From Dermatemys mawii (taxonomy: Eukaryota > Chordata > Testudines > Dermatemydidae): a stretch of 64,000 nucleotides of DNA. The stretch is from positions 13,533,572 through 13,597,571 of the forward strand of contig ML677364.1 of assembly GCA_007922305.1 (NCBI GenBank). Reading direction: 5' to 3'. The stretch's first letter is position 1, and every line of letters starts with the position of its first letter. Positions 35,653 through 46,733 of this stretch are shown here, piece by piece. The notes beneath the pieces were generated by a model. The model did not search any database. It was not told the origin of the DNA and worked only from the letters and a program-made list of their open reading frames with translations. The position numbers and the translations under genes were made by a program.

Positions 35653-35699
<47 letters not shown>
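35592..35699. repeat. (CTAT)n microsatellite with assembly gap
   Basis: Perfect CTAT repeats on both sides of ten N characters at 35643-35652. The gap is probably a placeholder where the repeat could not be assembled, so the true array length is unknown. Confidence 0.97.
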
Positions 35700-36178
35700 A
35701 ACCTTGCAATGTATTGCATATTATGAAGGAGGTACAGAGGAGAATTTTTTTCTGACCATGGAAGGATCAGTGAAAGCCTTTTGTACTTCCAGTATATCAG
35801 GCTCAAGATGCCATGCAATTCTGACAACTCTTGTGCTACATGGAGTTAATTGCTCCCATGTCTCATTCCATAGGAGTGTGGCATGTATATGGAGATGATC
35901 ATGGGAGGAGCACAATCAAACTTCACAAATCCATTAGTCCCAGATCCACTTGACCACAGCAAATGCTCTCACCGGATATTTTAGGGAGGGGGCCTCTTCT
36001 CTTGTGTCTGACACAAGGCTCTAGCTATTCGCTCGATTCCCTCTCAGGTTCCTCTAAGGTTAAAGTTCAGGTTTCTTTCTCTTTCATCTCTGGTAATGAT
36101 TACCATGGAAAATATAGCTCAGAAATTGTGGAAACATGTGGAAAATATAGCTCAGAAATTCAAAGTTAAATGTATATT
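35700..36178. other. Unrecognised non-coding DNA
   Basis: Overlapping frames at 35704-35898 (plus) and 35721-35915 (minus) have no domain. A 29-bp tandem duplication containing GGAAAATATAGCTCAGAAAT occurs at about 36108 and 36140. Confidence 0.5.
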
Positions 36179-36231
36179 ACTATTATTATTATTAATAATA
36201 ATAATTAATAATTATTAATAATAATAATTTC
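36179..36231. repeat. (ATT)n/(AAT)n microsatellite
   Basis: Alternating ATT and AAT trinucleotides form a near-palindromic AT stretch. Confidence 0.9.
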
Positions 36232-36519
36232 CTGAGGAAAAAGAGACTAAATAATAGTTAGACATGAACATTCTTAGTTGGAGATGAGGTCAGAGCCTCA
36301 AAAGTCTGTGAGTTTCTAGGTTATTAGCATTAAAGATATCACGGAAAGCACTTTTGGCCTAGCTCCATATTCACGATATAGGACTCCTTTGCATATTTCT
36401 TTATCTAGGCAATCATCATGGGAAATATCAAAGGGACATAGCTTCTTTGGAGGATGAACACCACCTAGCTTGATCTCTAGCTAAATCTTTAGGACAGATT
36501 CTCTGGGCATTTAGTGTAT

Positions 36520-36690
36520 GTTCATCATTGAGGTGGCCCTAAACTAGTTGCCAACAACTAGCGCCCTATGCGAACCATACAATCTGCGCCTCCCACCCCC
36601 AAATCCCAGGGGCAGATCTAGCATGAGGTTTTTGGTAAACTGGGAAACATTTTGCCCCTTTTTTCTTTTAATGTTTTTAAGATTTTTTTT
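36520..36690. repeat. Dispersed repeat fragment, unclassified
   Basis: The words GCGCCCTATGCGAACCATAC, AATCTGCGCCTCCCACCCC and CAGGGGCAGATCTAGC suggest a turtle dispersed repeat. I recognise the pattern only vaguely and cannot name the family. Confidence 0.35.
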
Positions 36691-37045
36691 TTTTTAAACA
36701 GAGACAATTATTTGGTTTGTTCGTCCATCCATCTGTCCAGCCAATGTTTCTGGGATCAGATAAAATAGACACACAATTTTCAGAATAGATTTGTACATGA
36801 CAGCTAGATGATATTTCAGTCTGATTTCAAATAAAAATGCATTAAAAATGTTAATTATAATTTTACTATTTCAAATCCAAAATCATCCTGCTTTAACTGC
36901 CATTACCACTGCATCCAATATAGAAAGAAATAAGAAAACTCTTTAATGAACTTTAACTTGTATTTACAAAACACTCTGACTTCCTCTTTCTGACATGGGT
37001 CATTTGAATATTGTTATGTACTGTGTTCCTAGTTGCAAGCATTAT

Positions 37046-37300
37046 AGATTCATAGACTTTTTTTAAGGTCAGAAGGGGACCATTATGATCATCTAGTGTG
37101 ACCTCCTGCCCAATGTAGGCCCCCCTCTCACCCACAGATTTCTGCCCCATATCCTTAAACGGTCTCCTCCAGAATTGATTTCACAACACTGGGTTTAGCA
37201 GGCAACTGCTCAAACCACTGAGCTATCCCTCCTGCTAATAACCTTATAACCCTAGATTTAGCAGGTCCATCCTCAAACCACTGAGCCTCCTGTGGCTGAC
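37046..37300 (-). repeat. CR1 piece plus broken tRNA-derived SINE pieces, antisense
   Basis: 37046-37125 has the antisense CR1 words TTAAGGTCAGAAGGGGACC, ATCATCTAGTGTGACCTCC and TGCCCAATGTAGGCC. From about 37180 a tRNA-derived SINE head follows in antisense: GGGTTTAGCAGGC, CTGCTCAAACCACTGAGCTA, with the A-box complement CCACTGAGCTA at 37215-37225. A second partial head (GATTTAGCAGG, CTCAAACCACTGAG) follows at about 37252-37284, so part of the SINE is duplicated. Confidence 0.6.
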
Positions 37301-38514
37301 ATACCACATGGTTGGTGATTTAAACCACATTGCAGCTATCCCAACACATCTTTTCACTGCTTAAAGGTTCAATGATTTAGAACATACACTCACTTACCTA
37401 TTAAAACAGTTAGTTACAGCATTTACATGAAATAAAATGACCTTTTTTATGTTATAACCCAACATCGGTTGTTTGGAAAGTAATCTCCTGCCTCACTGTT
37501 ACCTGCTTGGACTGTGACATCATCACTTTCATTGTCTATTAAGCGTTAACGCTGTCACTTTTCTTTTATGGACCTTATTTACTATATGTGAACCAGTTAT
37601 AATCAAAAAAGTTCATAATTATGCAGTCCAATAATAACATTAAGGTTTAATAATGCTTAAAAATACATTTTGGATTTATAATGTTGAAGGACGTTATTCT
37701 TTATTCTTTGGCACCAAGAAACACAATTTCCCACAGTATTCACTTGATTCTTAACCATCTACCTGCAACGTGTGTTAAAATGACCATTTGACATGTATCA
37801 ACTCATGATATCTCTGCCCTGCATGAATTTCTGTCTATGCAACCTTGATGTATATTCGAATTAGGAATGACTAGCATTGCAGCTCTTGACACTGGCAGAT
37901 GTGTTTCATTGTGGTTGAGTTATTGCTTATCAGAATTGCAGAGTGGATCATCTTGACCCTACGTAACAAACTGGAAAAAAAATCACTAAAATATTATTTA
38001 TTTTTGCAGTAAATAAAATATTTGGCATATTAATAAAGCATCAGGAATATAGAGAAATGAACTATAATTCATATTTCCTCTGTAGGCACACAGGAATTGA
38101 AATAATGATATCTGTTATTTTATTTGCATTTTTTCATCTTTTTCTTTTTTTTTAATTTGATTTCCCCCCCCCCCCTCAAAGGTGGGGCCCCATTTAATTG
38201 GGACCACCCTACATGACCACCTAGTTTACCTGTATGGACCACCCTGTTCATCATTGGTGATATTCTCATGCCATTGAAGATTTTTGGTAACCCTGTAATA
38301 GCCATCTGTGTGGTAATATTCTTTGCTCAGTGAACTGTGTAATTTGTTGTTCTTCCATGCTAGTAAGATGTCCATACCAAGAAAGCTATTGAAACCAGTG
38401 GTGAAGGATGCAGCTATTGGGTTTGGTTATGAATATTGTTACTTCTTTTGACCTGAGCAGCTAGACAAGAAAACAGTGTCTAATAGGTTGTTCCTATGAA
38501 TTAGGAGGAGAAAT
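37301..38514. other. Unrecognised AT-rich DNA
   Basis: Includes a C homopolymer near 38164 and a poly-T stretch near 38150. No gene was recognised. Confidence 0.5.
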
Positions 38515-39000
38515 TGGTACTAGTAAGGTATTTCTTTGATGCTATTTTGTTTATTTACAAAGAGTGTACAAAGTCCTGCATATCTGAAATCAGAAGGAAT
38601 CAAACAGCAGGAAACAACTTATTTTTCTCACAGCATCAAGGAGACTCTGTTTATTCTGCACCCCTTCACCAAATACTTTACCCCAAGTGTCTTTCAGAGG
38701 CAGTGACTACTTTTAGCTGTGTCAGCAGGCGCTCTCTCTCTCTCTCTGTTTCTCTCTTTGTGTGTGTGCCTCTCTCTCCCAGGTCTTTTGTCTTTTCTGC
38801 CTTCCCCCTCCTAAACCTACTACACATACCTACCAGAAACTTGGAAAATATTCCTGGGTGGGATCACATATTCCTTTTTCTTAGATGAGGGCTTATCCTT
38901 AGAGTTATGCTAATTGAAGTATGGATTCACAGCTATCAATCGCAATGAGGTTTCAACTCAACCTATAACAAGATCTCACCAGGCTCATAACGATATCCTC
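38515..39000 (+). repeat. Dispersed repeat R1, copy 2
   Basis: This is the clearest copy. It has TTTCTTTGATGCTATTTTG near 38531, TTTATTTACAAAGAGTGTAC near 38550, GGAATCAAACAGCAGGAAAC near 38596, a (CT)n run near 38735-38755, and CCTATAACAAGATCTCACC followed by GGCTCATAACGATATCCTC near the end. The same order is found at 6315-6712 and, inverted, at 56370-56812. A 124-codon frame at 38514-38888 lies inside it and has no domain. Confidence 0.65.
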
Positions 39001-39365
39001 ACAGCTTATCTTGTCCTGTCACTTAATATGGAACATCTGATGTTTTTTCTTTAGTCAAACTATCAATTTATGTCAATGTACTATGTGACTGGATTTCCTT
39101 CTGGTTGAGTTCTAAGGCCTTCAACATCCTTCCAAAGCTATTTTTTTATATTGTCTAACTAAACTGGCTTGCAGTCACTCAATTTATTTTCCAGGTTCAA
39201 CAGAGCTCATCAATAGTTAAGATCCTCTCTGTTTACTTCCATGCTTGTACATTCCTCTTTTCCAAAGATGCATCTCTTTTCTTTACTCCCAGCTTGAGCC
39301 TAAAAAATACAGCATTCTAGAAGCTCTTTTAAAATGGAAAATGTGCCGGGATATTTTTTATATCC

Positions 39366-39545
39366 TTTCTAAGGACTGGGCTACACACACAGTTTCACCA
39401 GTTTAACAAAAATAGTTTTGAAGATTGAGACAGTTAAACCAAAACAAACCATTATCTGAACATTTAATTTAGTCTAAAACTGATCTATATCTATTTAACT
39501 TATTTTGAATTAGCACAACTAGCTGTGTAATTCTTAACCCCTCAG
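39366..39545 (+). mobile_element. Partial MITE (GGGCTACACACA terminus)
   Basis: The left end GACTGGGCTACACACACAGT, the internal TTTCACCAGTTTAAC and the inverted echo GACAGTTAAACCAAAAC suggest a decayed MITE. The right terminus is not clear (GCACAACTAGCTGTGTAATT). Confidence 0.4.
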
Positions 39546-40798
39546 TAGATTTAATCTCATGTGCTTTATTTTATTCTATTTTTAAATTATTTTTGTACTT
39601 TTTTTTTCAGATATTGAAGGCACACAGATAAAACATTGTGTACACTTGTTTTAGTTAACACAACCTTGAAAATGTAACTGCACATTCATAAAATGTTTAG
39701 AGTAGCTTAGCATTGCTCTAATGATAACAGTTTATATTTCTAAATGAACCCTTGTTTTTAAATTCAAAACACGAGGAATTAAAATAAAACATACGGTTTC
39801 AGAGAGACATTGATCTCATTTAAGAAACAGTGACCTAAATATTCACTGTAGAATGACTGCAAAGCAATACAGCAGATGTTAGAGAACTGTAGTTCTCTGC
39901 CACTTAGATCATTTTTGAAAACCCTGGCATTCAGTGTGCCGAAAAGCATCTTTTTATCTTTGAAAAAGCCATGGATTTTCTTTTCCTGCATAGCTATTTT
40001 ATTGACTCATCACATAATAATAAAGTTTCTATCTAAGATCTGTGCATTGACTCTTGACTCAGATATCCAGAGGATAATAAATTAACCCTGAAGCACTTTC
40101 AAGGGTTACGTTGGCCTGATTGAATCCAGTGTTGCTTTTCTATGTCTCCAACTGTAACCTTTTTTCTTATTCCATCTGCGGTTTAAAAAAACCAGGGATC
40201 TGGGATTTTATACATGTCATCGTTAGAACTCTTTTCATCCAGTTATTAAGAAGGCTGACTTTTTTCTCACTTTGAAATGCAGATCTAAAGCTTGCTGGAC
40301 TTTGCCTATGGGTTGTGTTCAATTTGTAAATAAAAAGCTGGAGATATTGACACATAAATTGATACTGAAAGCACCTTGGATTATAAACTCACACACAGAT
40401 GCAAAATATTTGCACATAAACAAAGCTACTAGTGAGTATGTAACAAAACTGAATGTAATAAAAAGAGAGCCTGTGACTGACACATTGTGCCTCATCCTTT
40501 CGATTCAAAGGAGCCCAAGTCACTGACTCCCTTTGGGTCCTAGTAAAATTAGGCAAACCAACTAAGTTCTCTGTGGCCGTGATCTGGGAATAACTAGCTG
40601 TGATGACAAATATATGTTGTTTTCAATGTTACCTTGCACTGTTATGGAGTCTAAACATGTCTTTTGGAAAACCAAATAAAGACACTGTCTTTTGCTGCTG
40701 CTTCTTTTTACTGTGTGTTATAACCAACAAAGGCAGTTAGTATAGTTTGTATAGCATGCTTCTTGTCTATATAACAGGTGGGCAATATCATCCAAACC
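39546..40798. other. Unrecognised AT-rich DNA
   Basis: Short frames at 39779-40526 on both strands lack recognisable domains. Confidence 0.5.
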
Positions 40799-41020
40799 CC
40801 AATAATAATACTTAGCTCTTATGTAGCACTTTTCATCAATAGATCTAAAACCACTTTATAAAGGGATTTATTATTGCTATACCGAATTTGCAGATGGGGA
40901 TACAGAAGCACATAGAGGTAACTTGCTCATGATCGCCCAACAGATTAGCCATGAATAAAACTCAAGTCTCCCAAATCTCAGTCCATGCTCTCTCCACGAG
41001 GCTACACTGCCTCAGGACAG
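40799..41020 (+). repeat. CORE-SINE/MIR-like copy
   Basis: The order is AATAATAATACTTAGCTCTT, GTAGCACTTTTCATC, ACCACTTTATAAAGG, GCAGATGGGGATACAG, AAGCACATAGAGGTAACTTG, CAGATTAGCCATGAATA, AAGTCTCCCAAATCTCAGTC and CTCTCCACGAGGCTACACTG. This is the standard layout of an old amniote CORE-SINE body. Confidence 0.7.
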
Positions 41021-41049
41021 GGAGTGGGATCTGACCCCACTTTTAAAAA

Positions 41050-41460
41050 CTAGAGCTGGATGGAAAAGCTGTTTTCAATTGGGATTTAAAACAAACCTTT
41101 AAAAAAATATGAAAATTTTAATTGAATTGTATCAGATATTATTGAAATTACTATCAAAATGAGTTTTGAAGTTTTCATTTCATTCATTTTATAAAACATA
41201 CCAAACAAACAAAAAACAAACATAAAATCCAGATCTGGTAATATTTTTGATAAAAACAATTGATAAATGATGCTAAGAAAATTCAACAAAAAATAAAAAG
41301 TCAAAGTAGGTAACAATTTTGTAGAAAAAAAATATTTTAGAATAAAAGATAATTTTTTGATGAGCAAAGTTATTGTTCTAAAAATTTCAACTGGGTCTTG
41401 TCAAAACTACATACAAATTATGATTTTGTGTGAATCCGATGACACAGATTTAAACTTTTC
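41050..41460. repeat. AT-rich segment with TCAAAAT/AAATTTT words
   Basis: Texture similar to 7290-7530, with AGCTGGATGGAAAAGC at the left and GTCAAAACTAC near the right. A Leu/Ile/Phe-rich frame at 41086-41367 (minus) results from the composition. Confidence 0.3.
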
Positions 41461-42472
41461 ACCCATCCTATAAATATCAGAGTAAACTAACCTTTCTAGG
41501 AATGATATCATAGGCAAAACTTGCACTACTTAGGGGGGAAAGATTTTAAAGATACTAAACTTCCCTTATCTATATGCAACATATGTGCAACCTTTCCCCA
41601 AGACTGTAAAACCCCTATTCAATAAGATTTGCACTTAGCTAGCAAGAGAGAAAAGAAGCATTTGTCTAATGATCAACATTCAAACACCGAATAGAGTACT
41701 GAATAATTGTTGTGAATGCTCCATATTGTCTGAAAGGAAAAAAAGATTTTAAAATAAAAAAAAATACAATTATTTTTGAATAATTAGTATGCTTTTAGAA
41801 AATTTTGACTGCTGAGAGATGTTCTGCATGCAGAAATAAATAACGAGGACTAGATTTTTAAAGGTACATCTGTGTCCAACTAAATACTTTTAGCACGTAC
41901 ATACTTTTTAAAATCTGTCCCTAAATTCATCAGATACACTCTTTGCTAAAATCTAATGCTTAAATTACAGCTAGCCCTTGTAAAATCCTGGCAACTGCCT
42001 GAATCAAACAAAGAATGATAATCATATTGCCTCTCTCTTGTTTTCTATATTAAGAAGTGCAGCAGTGACAATACTATGTAAACAGAACACTCATCTGACA
42101 TGATTGTTGTGTTTGCAGTTTAGGTGGAGAAATCTGCTTGCTAGAAGTGATTACATTTTTATCAGGGCTTCAAAATACAAGAATAGGTTTAGGGAATAGA
42201 CATCATTTACTAGTTACCACAATCTATTGTTCTTTTATCAGTATGGAAGTGGATGGAATCATAGTGCACTAAAAATCAATTTCTTACATACAAATTGCAG
42301 TGTTTTTTGTCTGATTACATATAAACAAACTTCTCACCTCTCAAATGCCTCTCTCCATATCTAAGCAAAGATGCACAGCAAAATAAATTATTTGAGCAAC
42401 TTTCTTCACACTTTTCCATTTTCTGTTGCAATGTTAAAATCTACTAGATGCTGTACAATAAATGGTCATATG
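41461..42472. other. Unrecognised AT-rich DNA
   Basis: No feature is supported. Confidence 0.5.
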
Positions 42473-42474
42473 TT

Positions 42475-42657
42475 ATGGAGGTATACCTATCTCATAGAAA
42501 TGGAAAGATCATTGAATCCAGTCCTCTGCCTACACTAGCAGCACCAAGTACTGTCCCCTGACAAATTTCTTTGCCCCAAATAGCCCCCTTAAGGATTGAA
42601 GTGACAACCCTTGGTTTAAGCAGGCAAATGCTCAAACCACTGAGCTATCCCTTCGCC
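42475..42657 (-). mobile_element. tRNA-derived SINE, near full length
   Basis: On the minus strand this reads as a tRNA head with A box TAGCTCAGTGG (complement at 42637-42647), then GTTTGAGCATTTGCCTGC, and a B-box-like ACTTCAATCC (complement near 42593-42602). A unique body (GGGGCAAAGAAATTTGTC, CAGTACTTGGTGCTGCTAG) is followed by a CR1-like tail, GACTGGATTCAATGATC...TCTATGAGATAGGTATACC. This matches the polymerase III SINE typical of hidden-necked turtles and supports a turtle origin for the window. Confidence 0.85.
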
Positions 42658-42892
42658 TGTTGAACCCAAAAGGAATGAAATAACTTGTCGCTGGGAAGGA
42701 ACAACTGAATAAACTAGAAATGAGAATAGCACTGGTAAAGTAGTACACAGGATTGAGAGGCATATGGGATTTAAAATATTTTAGACATTTAGGGCCATAG
42801 CCTGTCATCATTGGGCACACAGAAATCCCATTGGAATTAACGTATGTTTGATGTAAAAATCAATGTCAGCGTATTAAGTTATTAAGAAGCTG

Positions 42893-43028
42893 GGAATGGG
42901 GGACACGGGATGGATCACTTGCTAATTACCTGTTCTGTTCATTCCCTCTGGGGTACCTGGCATTGGCAATAAGGCTAAATGGAGCATTGGTCTGACCCAA
43001 TATGGCTTTCCTTATGTTCTTATGTTTT
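42893..43028 (+). mobile_element. CR1 LINE 3' end fragment
   Basis: It has GGATGGATCACTTGCTAATT, CCTGTTCTGTTCATTCCCTC, GGGGTACCTGGCATTGGC, GGTCTGACCCAATATGGC and a CTTATGTTCTTATG tail, the signature CR1 3' terminus in sense orientation. Confidence 0.9.
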
Positions 43029-45161
43029 AAACCATACTATCTTGGTACACTCCCTACTCTAAAATCAAAGATATGATATTCAATACAAAGAAAAAGAATA
43101 AAAAAGTAATTGTTTAGTTTTTTTTGAGAAAAGTAAACAAAAAATCCTTAATATTAGGTCTGTAGCACTTGCACAGTTCAAGGGTAAAAATGTTGTTGTA
43201 CATATACTAATGGCATATATGAATAGGAAACCCACCAAATCATCCTCTTCAATGAATGCATTTTCATTCTTGGCTTGTAGTGGTGGGTTCTATGAATCTA
43301 TGTAGCACTTCTGAAGGAACCTCATTTCTACCACCTATCTGGAGTGGAAGGCTGGAAACTAGAGTGAGCTCTCTGTTCTACCGATTCTGACTAATGTGGT
43401 TAATGTGACTCTTTTTCACTGGTTTCCCAATGAGATCTAACTAGCAACAATGATGATGCTTATCATACACCACTCCCTTCCACTGTTAGGCTTTTCCAAA
43501 GTGTTGCAACTCTAGATATGAATTCTTTCAGAGCGGACTTGAATTATTTTTTTTTCTTCCTTAGGGAGAAGCACAGACCAGATCAATTTGGCTCCTAATT
43601 TTTAAATGAGTGATTCCAGTATATAATCTGTTTGGGGAAAACAATTTAAGATAAAGGAATGGTAGTCCTATAAAGACAGGCAAGAATTGTCTGACTCTTC
43701 AGATAAATAATTAGATCTAACAAAAGAAGTTGACCAAGCTTGCACTGAATTTACTGTTGTCATTTCATTAAATGAATTAAAATCTCTAAACATTTTATAT
43801 TTATTCAAGTGGTATCAGGTCATTATTTAGTCAAACACATAATATAAAATGATGTGATCCAATGTGTAGTGGATGTAGATTTTATAGTAGTCTCTACACA
43901 ACTATTTTCAATACAATGCTCACATCTGCTTTTTAACATACAGTATAGAAATATATGCAAATAATATCAAGCACATTTTGATCCTGTTATATGTGAACAT
44001 TTTTATGTTTAAACAGTGTGCTTTGCATATAAACAACATGGGGGAAGAAAATAAACAAAATTTTGAATTGCCATACTCATAATCAGGAGTTGAACTTTCC
44101 AAGTGGTCAATACCTCTATACTGGAATGAACCAAATCCTGGATCTGAATATGTCTAAACTTGTCCCAATTCAGAACTCATTTAGCACCTTGAGTTCAATT
44201 CTAATTAAAACCCATGTTGTTTCACTAGGGAAATTATATGTAAAATATGGGAAAATGCTCAGGAAACACTCTATATTTCAGAAAAAAATCCATGTTACAG
44301 ATGATCACTGATGTTTGGAATATGAGTATTTGAAATAAGAAGTTCTTTAACTGATATGCCCTACTCTTTAAGGATATTAATGGGTAATCTGAAGTGTATA
44401 AAATGTCAATGCCTATGATTTCAGAATAAAATGGGTTTATGACAGGAGATGAACAGACTTAGGGATCCATTTGAAAAAGTTTCCAAAAAGGATTTAGAAT
44501 AGACATTTTACCCTTTAATTTTGTTTAGCATAAAGATAAATGTTATTGTATCAAAATGCATGGCTTAAATAATGGGTAACATGAAAATATGAATAACTGA
44601 TCCACCCACAACAGAGCTAAAAGATATGCCAACCAAGCAAATTTTTAGTAGGTAGGATAAATTCCTCTTCTCCTTGGAAAAGGCAGCTATGGCTCCTGGG
44701 AAAGGAACTAGTACAACAGCCTTAGAGCTAGAGAGAAGAGGGAGCAGAATAACTATACTATCGGGGAGAAAGAAAGTAGCAGGCGCAGGCACAAACAGTT
44801 AGTAGTTTGCCATTGGAGCCATTGGCCAGGCCCTGAGGAAAGAAGTTAATTTTTAAGTCAAATAAACACAAGCCATCAGAAAGGAGAAAGCTGCGCTGAG
44901 TTTGGAGAAGCAGGCAGCCATTGGGATGCCTGGAGGCACTAAGCTGAAGGCTGATAAGATGAATCTGTGAAGGAGACTTTGCCATGGCCAGCTCATATAA
45001 AGATAGCAAGTAATTGATCAAAGCTCATCCAGTAAAATATGAGATTAATTCTTGGATGAAGCCAGAGCTGTACTCTGTTGAGAAATGGTATAAAATTGAC
45101 ACCTGGGGGATTCCTGGGCTCACACAAACTGGACTATTGATTGATATTGGCCAGTAAGAGA
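43029..45161. other. Unrecognised non-coding DNA
   Basis: About 2.1 kb. From about 44690 the composition becomes more G+A-rich. Frames at 44565-44792 and 44758-45021 (minus) have no domain. Nothing else is supportable. Confidence 0.45.
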
Positions 45162-45243
45162 GAGAAGAGCAGGGGTCTCAAACATGCGGCCTGCAAAGCC
45201 CTTTCCTGCGGCCCACCAAGCTCCTTGCCCCTCCTCCCCCATA

Positions 45244-45556
45244 GCAGCAGAGGCTTCTCTGCTGCCTGGCTGGGCTGCTGCCGAGCCCTGGCTTCCAGGC
45301 AGGAACTGCTGCTGCGGCCACAGTGAACAAGCTGGGGCGGCGCTTTGCAGGAGCCCTCTGCAGCGGCATCCAGGAGCGGTAAGCCTCCCGCAGAGGGAGG
45401 CAGAAGGGCGGCGGGGAGCCTGGCTTACCGCTCCTGGCCGCCACTGCAGAGGACTCCTGGGAAGCGCTGCCCCAGCTTGTTCACTGAAGCCGCAGCAGCA
45501 GCAATTGAAAGCCGGGGCTTGGCAGCAGCCCAGCCAGGCTGCAGAGAAGCCTCTGC
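45244..45556. repeat. Long inverted repeat, about 135-140 bp arms
   Basis: The left arm, 45244-45385 (GCAGCAGAGGCTTCTCTG ... CAGGAGCGGTAAGCC), pairs with the right arm, 45422-45556 (GGCTTACCGCTCCTGG ... GCAGAGAAGCCTCTGC), with a spacer of about 36 bases. Shared landmarks in opposite order are AACAAGCTGGGGC/GCCCCAGCTTGTT and GGCTGGGCTGCTGCC/GGCAGCAGCCCAGCC. It is GC- and CpG-rich. Confidence 0.85.
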
Positions 45557-45824
45557 ACCCCCGGTTGGGCCCTGCTGCCCTGCGAGCAGCCACAGGTGAG
45601 CGCCAATCCACGGCTCTCTGGTCGGCTGCAGCTGGCTGGGCTTGCTGCGTCGCTGCCTGCCTGCCATGCCCCAGTAGCGGTATCCCCTGCGGAGAGTGCC
45701 GGGCTCAGGCAAGGGGTGGTGGGGAGGAGAGTCTAGGCAGGCTGAAAGAAGACAGAGAGAGGAGATGGGGGGACAGGGAGGGGCAGCTTAGGGGTGGGAG
45801 GGAATTGAAGCTGGGGATGTGCAG

Positions 45825-46215
45825 GGAGATTTGGGTAACAGGGAGCAGGGTTGCGGGGAGATTTGGGGACAGGGCGCTGGGTTACAAGGATGAATGGGGG
45901 GACATTTGGAGATGGAGAACATGGTTATGGGAGATGAGTGGGGTGAGATTTAGGGATGGGTTACAGGGAGCTGAGTTACAAGAGTGAGTAGGTGGAGATT
46001 TGGGGACAGGGAGCAGGGTTATGAGGGTGAGTGGGAGAGATTTGGGGATGGAACACAGGGAGCTGGCTACAAGCATGAGTGGGGGAGATTTGGGGAACAG
46101 GGAGCTGGATAATAGGGGTGAGTGGGTGGAGATTTTGGGATGGGGCACAGGGAGCTGGGTTATGGGGGTAAGTGGGGATGGGGAACAGGGTTATGGGGAT
46201 CAGTTTGGGAGAGGG
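45825..46215. repeat. Minisatellite, about 43-50 bp units
   Basis: The unit pattern is GAGATTTGGGGACAGGGAGC followed by a TGGGTTATGGGGGTGAGTGGG-like block. GAGATTT starts recur about every 43-50 bases from about 45825 to 46130. The units are diverged and of variable length. Confidence 0.75.
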
Positions 46216-46733
46216 AGACTTTATAAAATTATAATTTATATTAGGCTGAGATGGGCTGAAATTTCTGTCAGATTTATCAGAATATTATATTTGAAAAAAG
46301 CTTGAATCATCTGAGGCTGGTAATTTCTTGTTAAATTAGATTTGTTTGCTTATGTTTCCAGCTCTGGACTTCCTATATTGCTCTTGCTTTGTTTGCCAAA
46401 CAGCTGTTGGTGGTGCCCAGCGCTTTCCAGGAGGGAGCGGGGAGCTGCGTGCTCAGAGGAGGAGGCAGGGCAGGAGAGGGACCTCATGGGAGGGGTTGAA
46501 TGGGGGCAGAGCCAGGGCAGCGAAGGGGTGTGTGTTAGTGATGCGGCCCTCAGGCCAGTGCACTAGTCCTCATGCAGCCCTCATGGTCATTTGAGTTTGA
46601 GACCCCTGAATTAGAGGAAAAATTGAGTCAAGGTGGTCATGGAGGAGGGACAGAATAGGGTAAAAAGCAGGATGTTGTTTTTCTGCATCTCAGAAAAATC
46701 TAAATGTATGTGATCTATTTTTTATATTTGTGT

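Larger units (their letters stand above)
45170..46608. mobile_element. Non-autonomous hAT-like element, 1.4 kb
   Basis: It has a perfect 14-bp terminal inverted repeat: CAGGGGTCTCAAAC at 45170-45183 and GTTTGAGACCCCTG at 46595-46608. Flanking 8-mers GAGAAGAG and AATTAGAG match at five of eight positions, a decayed hAT-type duplication. Inside are a long inverted repeat (45244-45556) and a minisatellite (about 45825-46215). The open frames of up to 267 codons at 45120-45987 on both strands come from the GC-rich inverted repeat and have no transposase motif. Confidence 0.75.

Noticed and set aside
42593..42650. Possible host tRNA gene from A and B box matches
   Set aside because: No cloverleaf is kept and a SINE body and CR1-like tail follow, so it is a tRNA-derived SINE.
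45184..45987. 267-codon plus-strand frame, and a 163-codon minus-strand frame over the same region
   Set aside because: Both lie in a GC-rich inverted repeat and minisatellite inside a hAT-like element. There is no domain, and the frames arise from low stop-codon density in GC-rich DNA.
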